Assembly: GCA_963969345.1 (NCBI GenBank)
Contig: OZ017770.1
Location: 6,705,246 to 6,769,245 of the forward strand
From: Turbatrix aceti
Lineage: Eukaryota > Nematoda > Chromadorea > Rhabditida > Panagrolaimidae
Reading direction: 5' to 3'
Length of the DNA stretch: 64,000 nucleotides
Shown one piece after another: positions 12,291 to 24,586 of the stretch. A program made the translations under genes and the position numbers. The number at the start of each line of letters is the position of its first letter. Position 1 is the first letter of the stretch. The notes beneath the pieces are model-generated. The model worked only from the letters and a program-made list of their open reading frames with translations, made no database searches and was not told the origin of the DNA.

Positions 12291-13772
12291 CCAACGTTCT
12301 AAGTTCTAAAGACACCCGCATTTCAGGCTTGAAAGCTTTGATTTATGCCAGTGTCCATCAAGAATAACCCTTGTTTTGCGGGCAGAAACAACCGTTTTGA
12401 CCGTCGTTGAGCGACAAGTGTTCAGAATTGCGCGGTTCATTGGACAATGATCGCTTGTGTCAATCTGTCCCAGACCGTTTGTGTTTTTTTTCTTTGTGGA
12501 TATTGTTTTCACCGATTTTTTTATGCCTAAAAGATCTTAAAAGCGTCATGTTTTGCGATTTTCAATAAAAACATTTGTCCAAGTATTATCAACATGTTTG
12601 GCCCTGTGGGAAGAAACTGGTGAAAAAATCTTTTCGGAGCTAAAAAATAGCGATCAATTTATGAGTATACTACTTCCTTTGCTCCCCACCAACAACGTCA
12701 AGCTAATCCAAAAATGATTTAGCCCCAGGCGTTGGACAAATGGAAAGTGAACACAAACCAGAATTGCTAACACGCGAATACGTCAGTTGAATTCAGGCTT
12801 TCTTCCTTGCATTGCGTAACAGAAGCCGAAGAAAGCGAAATGATCTGGAGGATTGCGGAGCGTGTTCGGGCAGCGTTTATTGTGCTGACGCAATTGTGCA
12901 AAAAGCTAGATCTGCATTGTGTTACCCATATTGCCAAAATGCATGTTTTGAATTCTCTTTGATGGCGACAAAGCAACGGATGGATTGTGGTACAATAGAT
13001 TTCTGTCAATTTCCCGTTTTTTCTTGACTTCTTTGCTTTTCACCAAAACTTTTGTACGCCGCCCGTTATACCCAAATTTTATGCGTAACAGGTAGCAGAG
13101 AAGCACTTTTGTTCTGCCAAATTCAACCAGATTTGGTAAACAACTTTTTTAACCTTTTTTTTATTCCTGGTCACGGAACACCAACGTGATCCAAAAATAT
13201 GTCATACAACAAGGCCTACGTTTGCAACCTGGTTGTTCCATGCAAACAATTGTCACGGTTTTTATGACCACGTAGAAGGAAGGCAAGTTTCAATGACGAG
13301 TGACCATTGCGGAGACAGATCAAACAATCTTTGTTGCGTGGCTTGCTTGTTATCAAAGTTAGGGCTATTTTTAACTTTAGGGTGGTCGTTTTGTTGTTCG
13401 CCTCAATACTCGATGTACTGCTCATATTTATTTGAAACTTGCCTTAGAACGTCAAAGCCAGGCGTTCTAGTACAAGACAGAAATCACTTTTGTACTACTC
13501 AAACAGATAATTAGAAATATATCAATGACCACACCGGTTTATCGTTTTTCTGCTCTAGTGACTCTCACTTTTCATCAACAATTTGCAATGTTGTTTTGTT
13601 CTCCCTAAAAAAACTTGCGCACACGCTGCCCTCGGGCATCTATTTGTTGATCACTTGGAGTAGCTTTAAACTTGGCCGGTTACGCAACACTTGCGCTTCC
13701 ATTCACCCTTATCCACTTCTTTTAATCACGATTGATAATGAGTTTTTTTACCCCTCTCTCTGTGTCTTTCAG

Positions 13773-13865
13773 TGTCCTTATGGATGGCGGATTGAGATGG
13801 ATAACGACGCGCGGCTTGAGACCGGTTCAAAAAACGCTCAGGTGCTTTTCAAGTTTGAGAGATGA
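13773..13865 (+). other. Possible terminal exon
   Basis: A strong acceptor (pyrimidine-rich run ending in TTTCAG at 13772) is followed by 30 codons and a TGA. The peptide is hydrophilic and exon-like (begins CPYGWRIEMDNDARLE). No upstream exon was found to join it, and the family is not recognised. Confidence 0.2.
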
Positions 13866-16416
13866 GAACACCAATAGATTCTTTCCTCTGTTCCTATCAC
13901 ATATCATCAACCTGTAAATAATGAAAGCAATTTGTCAATTTAAACTCATTGCCCTCCAGCCAAGCCATTAACGGGCTCTGTGTGTTGATACAAAAAACGC
14001 GCTAGCAATTTTTCGTAATACCGTCTGTTTTTCGTATGTATTAATTTTTCTTGTTTCGCGGGTATTCACAGTACAGAATCGCTGGATGTTCTTGACGTCA
14101 TGCGCACTCTGCTTGCTTGACCAGCGGTCATAACCGAGAATGTCCACGCACCTGGTCCACCTGTTGTCGTTTTGCTTTGACCCTTTTTGATACAAAGTCG
14201 CACCCCATTCTATTCATTCATTTGAAATGTATCTCTTGGCCGTCATTTTATGGATGTGTTCAATGCCCGACCGATTTATTGTTTGTTCATTTGTCGTTTT
14301 TGATTTAATCATTTTGAAATCACTGACCGCTTACGGCTATTCTGTATTGTACACCGATACAATGAAATTCAAACAACGTATACAATTTTTGAGAAAATAC
14401 TAATTTTATGTCTGTACCTCTCTCTGCATGTTGCGTATTGCCTTTTATGGATACTGCTTCACAAAAGCCGGTTAAATATTTGTCAACGTTTGGCCTTTTT
14501 ATTACTGATTGTACGCAACAATTGTGAAGATTTCACATTTTATAACTTTTTACATTCTTTATTTTGTCATTGCCCGAGATGGGTTGTGTATCTATTCTGA
14601 CGCATCTCCATGCCGGGTTGCTCTAATATTTTTGTTTTGATGCCCTTGATGACACAACCACTCCTTTATTGAGTCACTCAACCGGCACTGTCTGTCTTGT
14701 TTTGTACTTTTCCTGCTTTGATTAGCTTTGTTACCTCATAGCTAGAGCCGTAGCGTTCAAGTGCTTTCTCCTGTGCCATCCATGACCCTGCAAAGCGGCG
14801 TTTCAAGTATCTCGTATTGTTCAATCGCAAATCCAATTGCAAGTTAAATTAAAATAATACATGCTGAAATCATGAGATGACAGGGATAGGGAGTCGGTCG
14901 GGCTATTGAGATGCTTTTCATTTTGCTTGAGAGAGAAATGTCTAAAGCGATGGTTTTTGCTTCGAACAGATCCTCCAGTTATGGGGGGGGTGTACGGTAT
15001 GCACTTGAATGGCGTTGCTGCTAACGTGTCAGGTTTTTGCCGCATTCTTTGAATGCAAAGGCCATTTTCTTGAGTTTCCCGAGGTTTGTTTCACTAGAGG
15101 CAGCAGTGAGAAAGGCAAAGCAGATGGTAATACGTTTTTCAGACAAAAACCGAACCGTGAATTGGTAAAGCAACGCATAGGTTGCCGATCCCTTGCAAGT
15201 CAGGGGACAAGGCGGTAGCGGAAATCGTCTGTCCAAGTTTGCTTTATTTGTTGCATAATAATAAACTGGCGTTCACCGATTTGCGGAAGTCCTTTCAATT
15301 TTAGCCCTAAATAGGTTTGATCGCGATACAAAGGCTCCAAGACGTCCACACTCAATTTTAACGACTATTGAAGGAAAGGGCAAATGAGTCAAAACCGATG
15401 AAAGTCACTTTTGTGACCCCGTAGCGCAGGTTTGCTATATTGACACTTGCCGCTGTGTCCAACGTTGAAACTGTTTACGACAATACATTTCCCCTTTTTG
15501 TATTATAAAAATTCAAATTTTGTCATTTCAATTTGCAACGGATAATTAATTAGTCGGGTAGCATGTTTGTTTCTTCTTGTAAAAATACGTGAAATTGTTA
15601 TTCAGCTTGCTAAGATTTAGCATGACAGTTTTGTGCAAAAATTTTTGATATTCATTATTCAAGGGGTTGAATTGTATCAAAAGCAGGATTTGAGGAATTT
15701 AGCTCTTGATACCAGAATTTAAAATGTCTTGTTTTCTATCCTTTCCGCATTTCACTTTTCAATTTCAATCGGTCCAAAGGCTATTTTTCACCTCCAAAGG
15801 TTCCTGCTTTCAATGCGGATCCGGATTTAGTACAATCAAGACCGGCTGTCTGCTGAGTCCCTGTAGTCCTGACTGCGCGAGACTGTTTTTGCTACAAAGA
15901 ACTTGCAGGTGCTAAGACAATCGCTTTCAAACCTTGACTTGTTTTTGTTCATGATTGTTGCTAACTCGAATAGCGGTTGTTGGCTCCATGAGGGTCAATG
16001 ATGTTTGAAAACTACGTACTCCTTTTTTTATTCTATTCCCTGATTCAAGTGCATATGTATGCGTCTTCACGTTGTTTGATGCGGGCGGGTTTATTTTAGG
16101 TAGGCAATGGTTTGCCATTGAAAGAGGGATGCAATTGAGAAAACACTTGTAACATTGTTGTACGAGACGCTTGACGAATCTTTGTAACGCGTCTTTTATG
16201 CATTGTTTTGTTTAATCGTAAATATGGGTTAAGCATCGATCGGATTTGCACACAGCAGTCAGGTCAAAACTACCTCGAGGCAGACGCATCCACTTGTGCC
16301 ATTGTTATACCGTTCCCCCTGCCCTGAACAGTACACCTTTGACGCGTGCCCTTTAATAAAACTCGGACTTTTTGTTACCGCACTTATTGGTACTTTATTT
16401 TCAGCGTTGATTTAGT

Positions 16417-16515
16417 TCACTGAATTTTATTGAGACGCTCATCATCATCCGTGGAATCCGTTGTGCCCGGCACACAAGCATCACCCAAGATCAGCGAGCT
16501 GTATTCCGGTGGTGA
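16417..16515 (-). other. Possible terminal exon, acidic
   Basis: Read on the minus strand, this stretch gives a protein-like acidic end (VPGTTDSTDDDERLNKIQ) closed by TGA. Codon choice looks less random than around it. No partner exon was identified, so it remains only a candidate. Confidence 0.2.
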
Positions 16516-19500
16516 GTTCGCCTTTTTTGTCTCCAATTTGCATAATGGCGTTGCTCGTAAAATGTGAAAAGCCGCAGGGACATCAAAGGAAGGCGACACC
16601 TGTTGATACCCTTACAATGAAAATGGCTTGTAAAAGTCTGCGCATTAGTGCTTTTATCTTGTTAGTTCGGTGGACGAAGCGTGATTGTGTTACTGCCTAG
16701 AATGGTCGAAAGGAGACAACTGCTTTCGCTGGCAGTAGCATTATAGTTTTTTAATCACAACTTTTTTTTCTTAAAAAAATAGCTTCACAAATAAAGCATT
16801 AATTATGCATTCGTAATAATTGTTTCGCATTCTTCGAAGTAACCGAATCTCAAATTAATACTCCTTTTGTTTAACCCGCATGCGTTGTGAGCGATGAAAA
16901 TAAGCGATAGGAGCAAGTCTATGCAAATGAAATAAAATTAATTGCATATCTGGTTAGCACCCCTTATTGTGTCCTTTCTTCCTGAAATAACAATACTGAG
17001 TACGTGTGATAAACTGAGTACGGCTTGCTACCCATTTACACGATGCCGACGTCGACAAAGGCGTCAGCGGCGCGCTGACATGATTTAACCAACTTTACTT
17101 GATTATAATAGGTACATACGTTTGCGTGGCGAGGCCCAAAGACCGCTGCCTATACTCATTGAAGTATTGTTTTTGAAAAAAAATACGATTACGCCTACCT
17201 TTTTGGTATTGAACGGGTCTTTTGATCGTTTTCTTGCAATTTACTGATTATCTTTATTGTTTGAGCAACCGAAAGTGTTCCGTCTAGTAGTTCGAAAGGA
17301 TTGTTTTAGTCGCGCAGTTGTTATGCACCCTATTTCATTGTTTTCCGTCATGAAGGTCAAAACATTGCATGGGTTATACGTGGACTCGTCAATATCACAC
17401 CGTTATTAACATTATATCTTGTGTTTGCTTTTTTTTGTCGCAGGGGTTGAATTGTTCAAAAAAACACGACTTATCACCAGTATCGTTTTTGAACAGCTTT
17501 GTTTTTTTTTCACTATCAGAAGGTCTGGTATCTCACACAAAAATATTTACATACAGTTTTTGACGTAGAACAAGAATGAAGACTTCGCATAATTTTTCTT
17601 CCCTTTTTGTTTGTTGTTTTATCTTTTCTTTCTTGGTGTTTTGTTGAATTTACGGTATTTGGAGTCAATCAAAACAACGTTTACGCATGTTAGCTCGATT
17701 ATTTGTATTGTTCGTTATTGTCTGTGCTGATCCGTGCGTTCCTAATGAATGGAAGCTTGATTGTGCGTTTCATTGTGCACTCCTGTCTTGTCAAATGCCA
17801 CGCTTGTTTTAACTTCTGTCAATGGCAAGACAGTTGACAATGCTGATTTTATATGAAAACCATCGTAATGATGCCTCTCTGTGGCGTACCTTGTTCCTGC
17901 CTTTAAGGTACAACAAATAACACTGCATTGTGCCTTCTGATTAAGACGGTGTATTTGAAAGCTGGCGCCAACGACTACCAACCAACCCCTGTTCCTCATG
18001 CAGAAAAAGGCAATTTGCATTCACTGCTGCACTGTTATTAATATTTGTGTGTATTAGAGCCACCCTCTCAGATCTCCTAGGTACTTTTCCGAATTTCCGT
18101 TTTGTTAATAATGAAAGGAGTGCTAACAATTTGCTTGAGCACAAGTGAGTGAGAAACGAGAAGAATGCTATCCTGTATCCTATTCTTCCGACGAAATGTT
18201 TCAATGCTAAATTAAAATCCTTGAGTTTATGTTGCTTAGGTCATTGAATTGTTCATGGGATTTTCGCGCATTTAAAAGCAGAATTTTGTTATTTCGTACT
18301 AAAAACCAAAATAAAGTAATAAATAATCTGCGCTGGTATGTGTAGCACTTCAGGAAAAATAGATTTAGAACACTATTTGCCGAGTCAAACACGGGTCTTT
18401 GCTTTTCTGGAAGACAGGTACACAACGAAAATCTCTTTTGTCGCGCCACCACCGTTACAATCGGCTTTCGGGGAACTAATGTGCTACTTTTAGCCTTTAT
18501 CGTCGATAATATTGTTTTTCATTGCTACGTCACGGAATATATGTGTCTGAGCAACATGGCATGTTTCAATTTTTTGGATCATTCGCGGCGTGACTACTTT
18601 TGTTTTATCACGTTTTAAGTCGTGTTTTTTTGTTCCGCAACGGTGGCAGGTCGCACTGCTAACTGAGCTTTCTTTTAATAATAGCAATCTGCTCTATCGC
18701 GAGTAATGATCTTCTTTTTGCAATTTATTACGTTCAATAGACACAATTGCACATAAGGATATTTATTGGTTCATCCAGCTAGTTGGCTATCTGCTGAGCG
18801 CTTTCCGATCACTGCTTGGCACTAAAGGGCATCAACTTTTTTTCATTTCATTTTTTGATGACTGCGAAAAAAATTTTATAACAACACAAGAGGCAAGGAC
18901 AAGTAAGAGCAACAAAGAATAAAAAAAGAATTTTCATTTGTCATGTCTAAATAAGCTTTAAAACAGATAGATGACTTTGTAGAAGCAATCTGCTTTTCAT
19001 CGCTTTTTCCTACCATTTAGTAATTGAGTCCTTCCGTATTTTATCGTCGAATTTGTTGCGATTCGACCAACTGTGGCACACTTTTGTTCTCGCGTACCGC
19101 TTGTATGGCCCTTTTTGGGAAACAACGCATCGGGCCGGTTAACCGTTACTGCTGACATTCAAAAAGGCTCATCTATTTGTTTCTTGTGTTCCGCTAGTAG
19201 CGCATTGCCTTAGGCCACAAGTACTCAATCCAATCTCTTTTAATCATAGCAGAAAAGTGGACACTTTCGAACGCCATTTTGATGGTGGCAGTGACTGAGA
19301 AGCCGGCAGGAGAAGCAATAGCGCATCACATACTAAAAGGAACCTTTTAACTTTTGTTGTCAAGTTTTCAAAAATTAAAATTTGTCAGTCAGAATTTTTG
19401 GGTACGCAGATACTGTCTTTTCGAGGGTGAAGCTTCTGTGAAATACGTTTTTGTTTAGTTGTCACTGCAATTTGTTCTCAAGTTGAATTGTCCATTGTGA

Positions 19501-22500
19501 TAACTTTTGCTACAAAATGTTTACCGTATCTACGTCACAGTAGATGCCCGACGGAACGATACCAAGAAACATTGTCGAAAGGGTGGATGACATAAAAAAA
19601 AGCCAGGCGCTGAAAGCAGTAGTCATCCGGCTTTGTTTGTTTACCACACTGTTTCCGACGTTAAACGCAGCGTGAGCATTATGTCCCCCAAAAAGGCAAC
19701 TACATGAAACAAACGAAGCCACTGGCTATCTTCCTGGGAGGCAGGCTTCTTTTGCCTTTATTAGTGCCACATTTGCCCGCCTTCGACTCTTTTTTTCTCT
19801 CTGCTCCGGCCTTGCATCAGCTTTGGCAACCATTTAAACAAAGGGAACCTATGGCGTGTATTGTTAAGCGTTGCAACGAGTATACTGTAGATGAGAAAAC
19901 TTGTTGCTCTATCTAAATTTTCCATTTCATTGACAGTTTCTTCCATGAATAATAAGCATTCCCGATGCTCATTATATAAAAAAAAGGTTTTGTTCTGCTT
20001 TTTAGCTATATAATGATGGCTTTGTGTAATAGGGATCGGATAACACTCCTTGGTAGGGGTCGGCATCAAATTGTCTTTAGCGCCCGGATGAGATCCAAAG
20101 TCGGTGGTCAATTGAGAGAAAGCTCGAACAAGCTGCATGTCTTCGGGGCTTCGTTACCTCCCTTTTCTCAGCATTTGATAATCGGTTTCATTCGGTGTCG
20201 GATTTTTTGTTTTCATTTGTCGTCATTTGCTGTGTTTCAACATTTTAATTGTCTGTGCTCAACTCTGCAATCTGCCACATTTTTTTATAAATCCATAAAA
20301 CTATTTTTAACCTAAAAAAATTTGTTCATTTTTCAAATTCTTTTTTCCAAACATGAGTTTTTTTGGGTTTTGCAATCGCAAGGGGGAATCACTGTTCTCT
20401 TCAACAAAAGCTAATAATTGCCATCATCGTCATCATATAAACGATCTTGGCATCACCTCTCGAGTCGGTCACTACTTTGTCATAGACTTTTTATTTTGCC
20501 TTGTCGGTGATGTCTATTATCTCATTATACTTCCGATTGAACACCCCATCGTTTTCGTGTTTGCTGCAAGAAAGAGCATACGAAAGTTGGCAAACACGAT
20601 GACTACAAGGGAGTGAAGAGGACTCTTGCTTATTATCTTCTATTGCCGTTTTGCTTGACGTTAGGGAATGGAGAAGAATACTTCCTTGCGCTTTTCCACA
20701 CATTCAGGCCACCAGGCACCCGATTGTGCATCAGGGTAACGCTCTTTAGACCAATTAGCATTAATTGATCAAATTAACCAGACTGGGCTTTTCTCTGCTG
20801 CTTCATAATAGGTGAGACTTTGCGCATTGTTGCCAAAGCGATGCCGCTTTCTTGGTCTCGACAGACCGGCAGGAACGTTGTCGTTGTATTATTTGACAAG
20901 TCTCCCCCGAACACGAAGACACGTACCAGCTGCTACCTCGACCCCTAGGTGAGTAGTACGCAGAATCGCCAGAGGCATGCCACTCTCTATAGAGACCCCA
21001 TTCTCGAATGAACAAAAATGTCATTGTCGTTGACAGTGCCTCGTAAGTCCGTAATGGAATTCTGTGCGGTGACAAGAAGGTGACACAACTGAATGCTCCA
21101 AGCTGTGGACATCATGCTTTGATGAAAAGTGACAGTACAGCTTGTCGTCTTTGCCGTTGTTGTTTCTTTAGTGTCGTCTCCTTCTTGACCCTGCCCTGTG
21201 GCACGCCTTTACACTGATTGATTTGTTGACCGTTTTCTCGGTCTGATAATGTTATTTTTCTTTCATGTGGCCACATCAAATTTCCTCTTTGATTTATATC
21301 TTCCCTGGTCTGGTCACCGACCACTAGCTTCGGTACATATCACGCGAACCGAAAACCGGGTCGCTTACTACCTTGTCAACACCCCCGGCTCAAGAACAAA
21401 GCTAATGACTGTGAAGGCAAAAGTTTTCATAAATGTACAATGCTTTGATTAAGCCATTTTAACAGCTTTTGTGCCGAGCAAAGCAAAGCGCAATAGGAGG
21501 CTGACAGAATTTTGTCATAGAATCAGCTGCTCTATTATTTTTTAACAACACTTCGTTCACAAGAAAATTATTATGTAGTACTAATTTATGCTTATTTCTT
21601 GCGTTATTACACATTAGGAGAGCTTTACTTGGTTGACAGTGTTATTCGTGCGGCTTTTGAAACCTCGTCGTTTGTTGCTACAACATCATTATTCTTGTTT
21701 TTCAAGAATTTGTCATGGCAGTCGAGAGTGGATATGAGGACGTCCATTTGTTGTAAAAACCCAGCAACCTTTGCCGTGAGCCGTCTGGCTCGTCATTGTG
21801 CGGCGAGACGACTGTCAGATCCCTGGGCCGGCTTGACCCCGCTTGATCCGCTCCCCTTGCGCAGGGGTAGGCAGGCGGCATGTACCGCTCTAATTTTGGA
21901 CCGGCGCTCGCGTAAGCTTATGCATGCAATGATTTCGCGCATCGCAAAGCCTATCTAATAAATTAGTGAGAATAGAAGGCCACTTCCCGCGAGTGCGGCG
22001 CAGAGCTCTTTGTTCCTGCCTTAAGTCACCGAGTCTCCCTTTCCTTGTGTTCATTAATCTAACCTGCTTTCCTGATGGTGCTTACCAAAAGGAATCCACA
22101 CTTCAAGCATTATCTTTTGCTAATGGTTATTACAAAAAACAACGACGACTTTCGCTGTCTGTACACAATTGTCTCTTCTTACGGATGGCACTTTGTTTTT
22201 ATTGACCGTATCACTTGCACTTTTCTTTCCAAAGCTAGTCTGCTTTCTGCTCTTTTGTCATGCATTCACTCGTTCTCACGATTTTTTTTTTGGTTTTTGT
22301 TTCACAGGTTCATTATTTTGTTCCAACAGGCTTGCATGCTGTACCTTTCACTGTTGTGTCCTTTAAAACGTTAAACAAAAAATTACTTTAAGAATTTAGC
22401 TTTTTTTCCTACGCAAACTTTGACAACAGGTATACTACGTGCGCCGAATCCGTTCGAGCGAATATCTTGTTTGGGTTGTAAATATGAACGCAAAAAGGGA

Positions 22501-23095
22501 GAGGTTGGGGGTGGTATTCTGATAATATTGGAGTGTGTTGTTCGAGCTAATAGGGCACCTTGATAACATCACATTGTGCACGTTAATATGACTTGCATGT
22601 CATCAATTTTTCCTTTTTGTTCATTTGTTAAACCGTACCTGCTACAGGAACGTTGCTTTGTCATGAACTGGATAATGGATAGCCATCATCTTTAAACTTC
22701 ATGTCTTCCCTTTAGCTTAAAACAAGTGTTTACCCCCGCGACTAGACAGTTGTATTTTTTTTAGGTGCACCTTTCAATTTGTCGCGCATTAAAAATATCA
22801 AAGTTTGTGACAACAACCCTGGTTGAAAAAGAAGCAACCAAGCATTTCATAAACATGCGCTACAGATGATGGATGTCTTTTATTTTTCAGGATAAGCAAA
22901 AGGAGTCACTAAATTAATAATTTAATCATTCTGTTTGTTAAGTCGAACCGATTATTGACTGCTGCGCTTATCCAAGCAGCTCTTTCATTGTGCACCAGAA
23001 AGGCAGCGGCATATTAGAAAAGTTAAAAGTCAAATAAGAATAATATTTTACAGTTGCAGGCCATTTTTAGAGAATTGTGAAAAAAAGGGGTTGGC

Positions 23096-23612
23096 TTATT
23101 TTAAGTTCAGCGTGGCACCGTCAAAAACAATGACAGTCTTTTTAAGCTCGGCAGAGCAGGTTTTGATCTTGATATCCGTTCCATTTTTTAATGGCTCAAT
23201 CGTACACGGAATCATGAAATTCCATGTTGTGGGAACTTTGTATTTCCGCCGGCGGTCAGCGGCGATCTGAAAATAAGTTGTGATGCCTGTGGCGTGGATT
23301 GTTTTGGCAGATAGGCACGGGAGGCCCTACATCATTCTTCTGCGTCTTTTCATCATAGATGCAAATTGTCAAATAAACCACTGTCAAATAAAAAAAATAA
23401 AGAAGGAGAGAACTTTTTTGTTGCTTTTGGCATTTAATAGTCAAGTGGCATTCTCTGCTTTCTCCTGTGCCTTGAGGACATTTTGCTCAAGTTATGTTTG
23501 TTGTTGTTTTAGAATAGGGATGTGTGACACAACGCAGTTCCTAGCAAATACCGCCAATTTGCATACATTTGGGGACACAAAAGGCTTCTTTTTCCTCTTC
23601 GCAATTGTGCAC
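23096..23612 (-). CDS. Cryptic small gene, partial (3' exons only)
   Basis: Three minus-strand pieces join in phase although none carries a start codon. The last exon, 23266-23096, follows a TTATTTTCAG acceptor and gives 56 residues (IAADRRRKYKVPTTWNFM at its start) before TAA. The middle exon, 23380-23331, follows a strong acceptor and gives VYLTICIYDEKTQKND. An upstream piece ends at 23567 with a GTATGC donor and reads NCEEEKEAFCVPK. The joined chain alternates hydrophobic and polar residues like a beta-rich domain and has several cysteines. The family is not recognised, and the 5' end and start codon were not found. The last exon is the best supported; the upstream piece is tentative. Confidence 0.45.
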
Positions 23613-24586
23613 GAATTAAAAGATTCTTGGATTATCGAGACTTTGTTCTTGGCAAATTTATTTTTTTTCAACAAAAAAATTCCAAACGGCACGGATGAGA
23701 TTCTTGGAATTGCTCGGCTGCAGATACAGATTCTGATTGTGGAAATTTTTAAAAAAGTCGACGAGAAAAGGAATGGAATATTATGTTATTCACCGTAGCC
23801 TGGTAGCATTATCATCGCCATCGCTGTCTTCATTGTGGCGCCTAATCTGCCTGTTTTCTATCACTACATTGATGCATGCACAACACGCAATTCTAAGGAT
23901 CTTTAACACATTTTCGCCAAACACTTAATGGATTGTGATTATGTCAATGTGTGACAGAGGAAGCAGCATCGGTCCTCTTTCTATCATCTTTCTTCTTGGG
24001 CTTCAATTCTCCATTATTTCCGGGCTTTAAGCACCTGAACATTTGAAGAAAATAATAATTTATAAACCATTCGACTACAGTACCATCTAGATATTTCGGG
24101 GGCTAGCAGTTGCGTGCAGGCGGATGCTGTGCATTTGTCTTGGGCAAAAAAGGCGTTTTGCGATGCGATGACTGCGAGCCATTAGCGAGGACATGTGCTT
24201 TATTCTTACCTCCAGGTGCGCACTATTTATTATTTAACATGGCTATCTAGCAGTTAGGCATGACATTGTCTTACGTATATGGTCATTGAGTGCAACAACA
24301 ACAACTACTAATTTTTTTACTTATTTTCTGTCTCTATTGCGTCTGTTAACATGTACCGCCGTCGGTTTTTGTCCGCCTTGGGGACCGTACAGTCGGCCCA
24401 TTATTGTTTTTGAAACTGTTGTTCGATCCTTGAGTATTGTTCAGTTTACCTTCACCCGCAAAAAAAAACCAGACAAATGTCAAATTTGGTTCGCGATTGT
24501 CAAAGATGGCTCTTTTAGAGGCTTTTTTTTTGTTTTTTTATTTAAAACTCATTGAAAACCGTATAACCATGACTCTGCCTTTCAGT
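23613..24586. other. Spacer between the cryptic gene and the SoxD gene
   Basis: AT-rich, no supported exon. Its right end has a short pyrimidine-rich acceptor (CTGCCTTTCAG at 24585) directly before the SoxD start, so an untranslated or trans-spliced leader is likely. Confidence 0.4.

Larger units (their letters stand above)
12291..23095. other. Long gene-poor region upstream of the SoxD gene
   Basis: About 10.8 kb of mostly AT-rich sequence without a recognisable gene. Weak exon candidates are 13773-13865 (+), 16417-16515 (-) and 20812-20948 (+, flanked by a good acceptor and a GTGAGT donor). A GC-rich patch lies at about 21770-21950. None can be joined into a convincing protein. Given its position, the stretch may hold regulatory DNA or untranslated 5' exons of the SoxD gene, but nothing here proves it. 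Confidence 0.45.

Noticed and set aside
15706..15915. Cysteine-rich plus-strand frame resembling a small secreted protein
   Set aside because: No signal peptide, no acceptable splice junction before the cysteine part, and AT-rich low-information sequence in front.
19510..19722. Minus-strand frame with a possible transmembrane stretch
   Set aside because: No joined exons, weak start context, and hydrophobic runs are common by chance in T-rich DNA.
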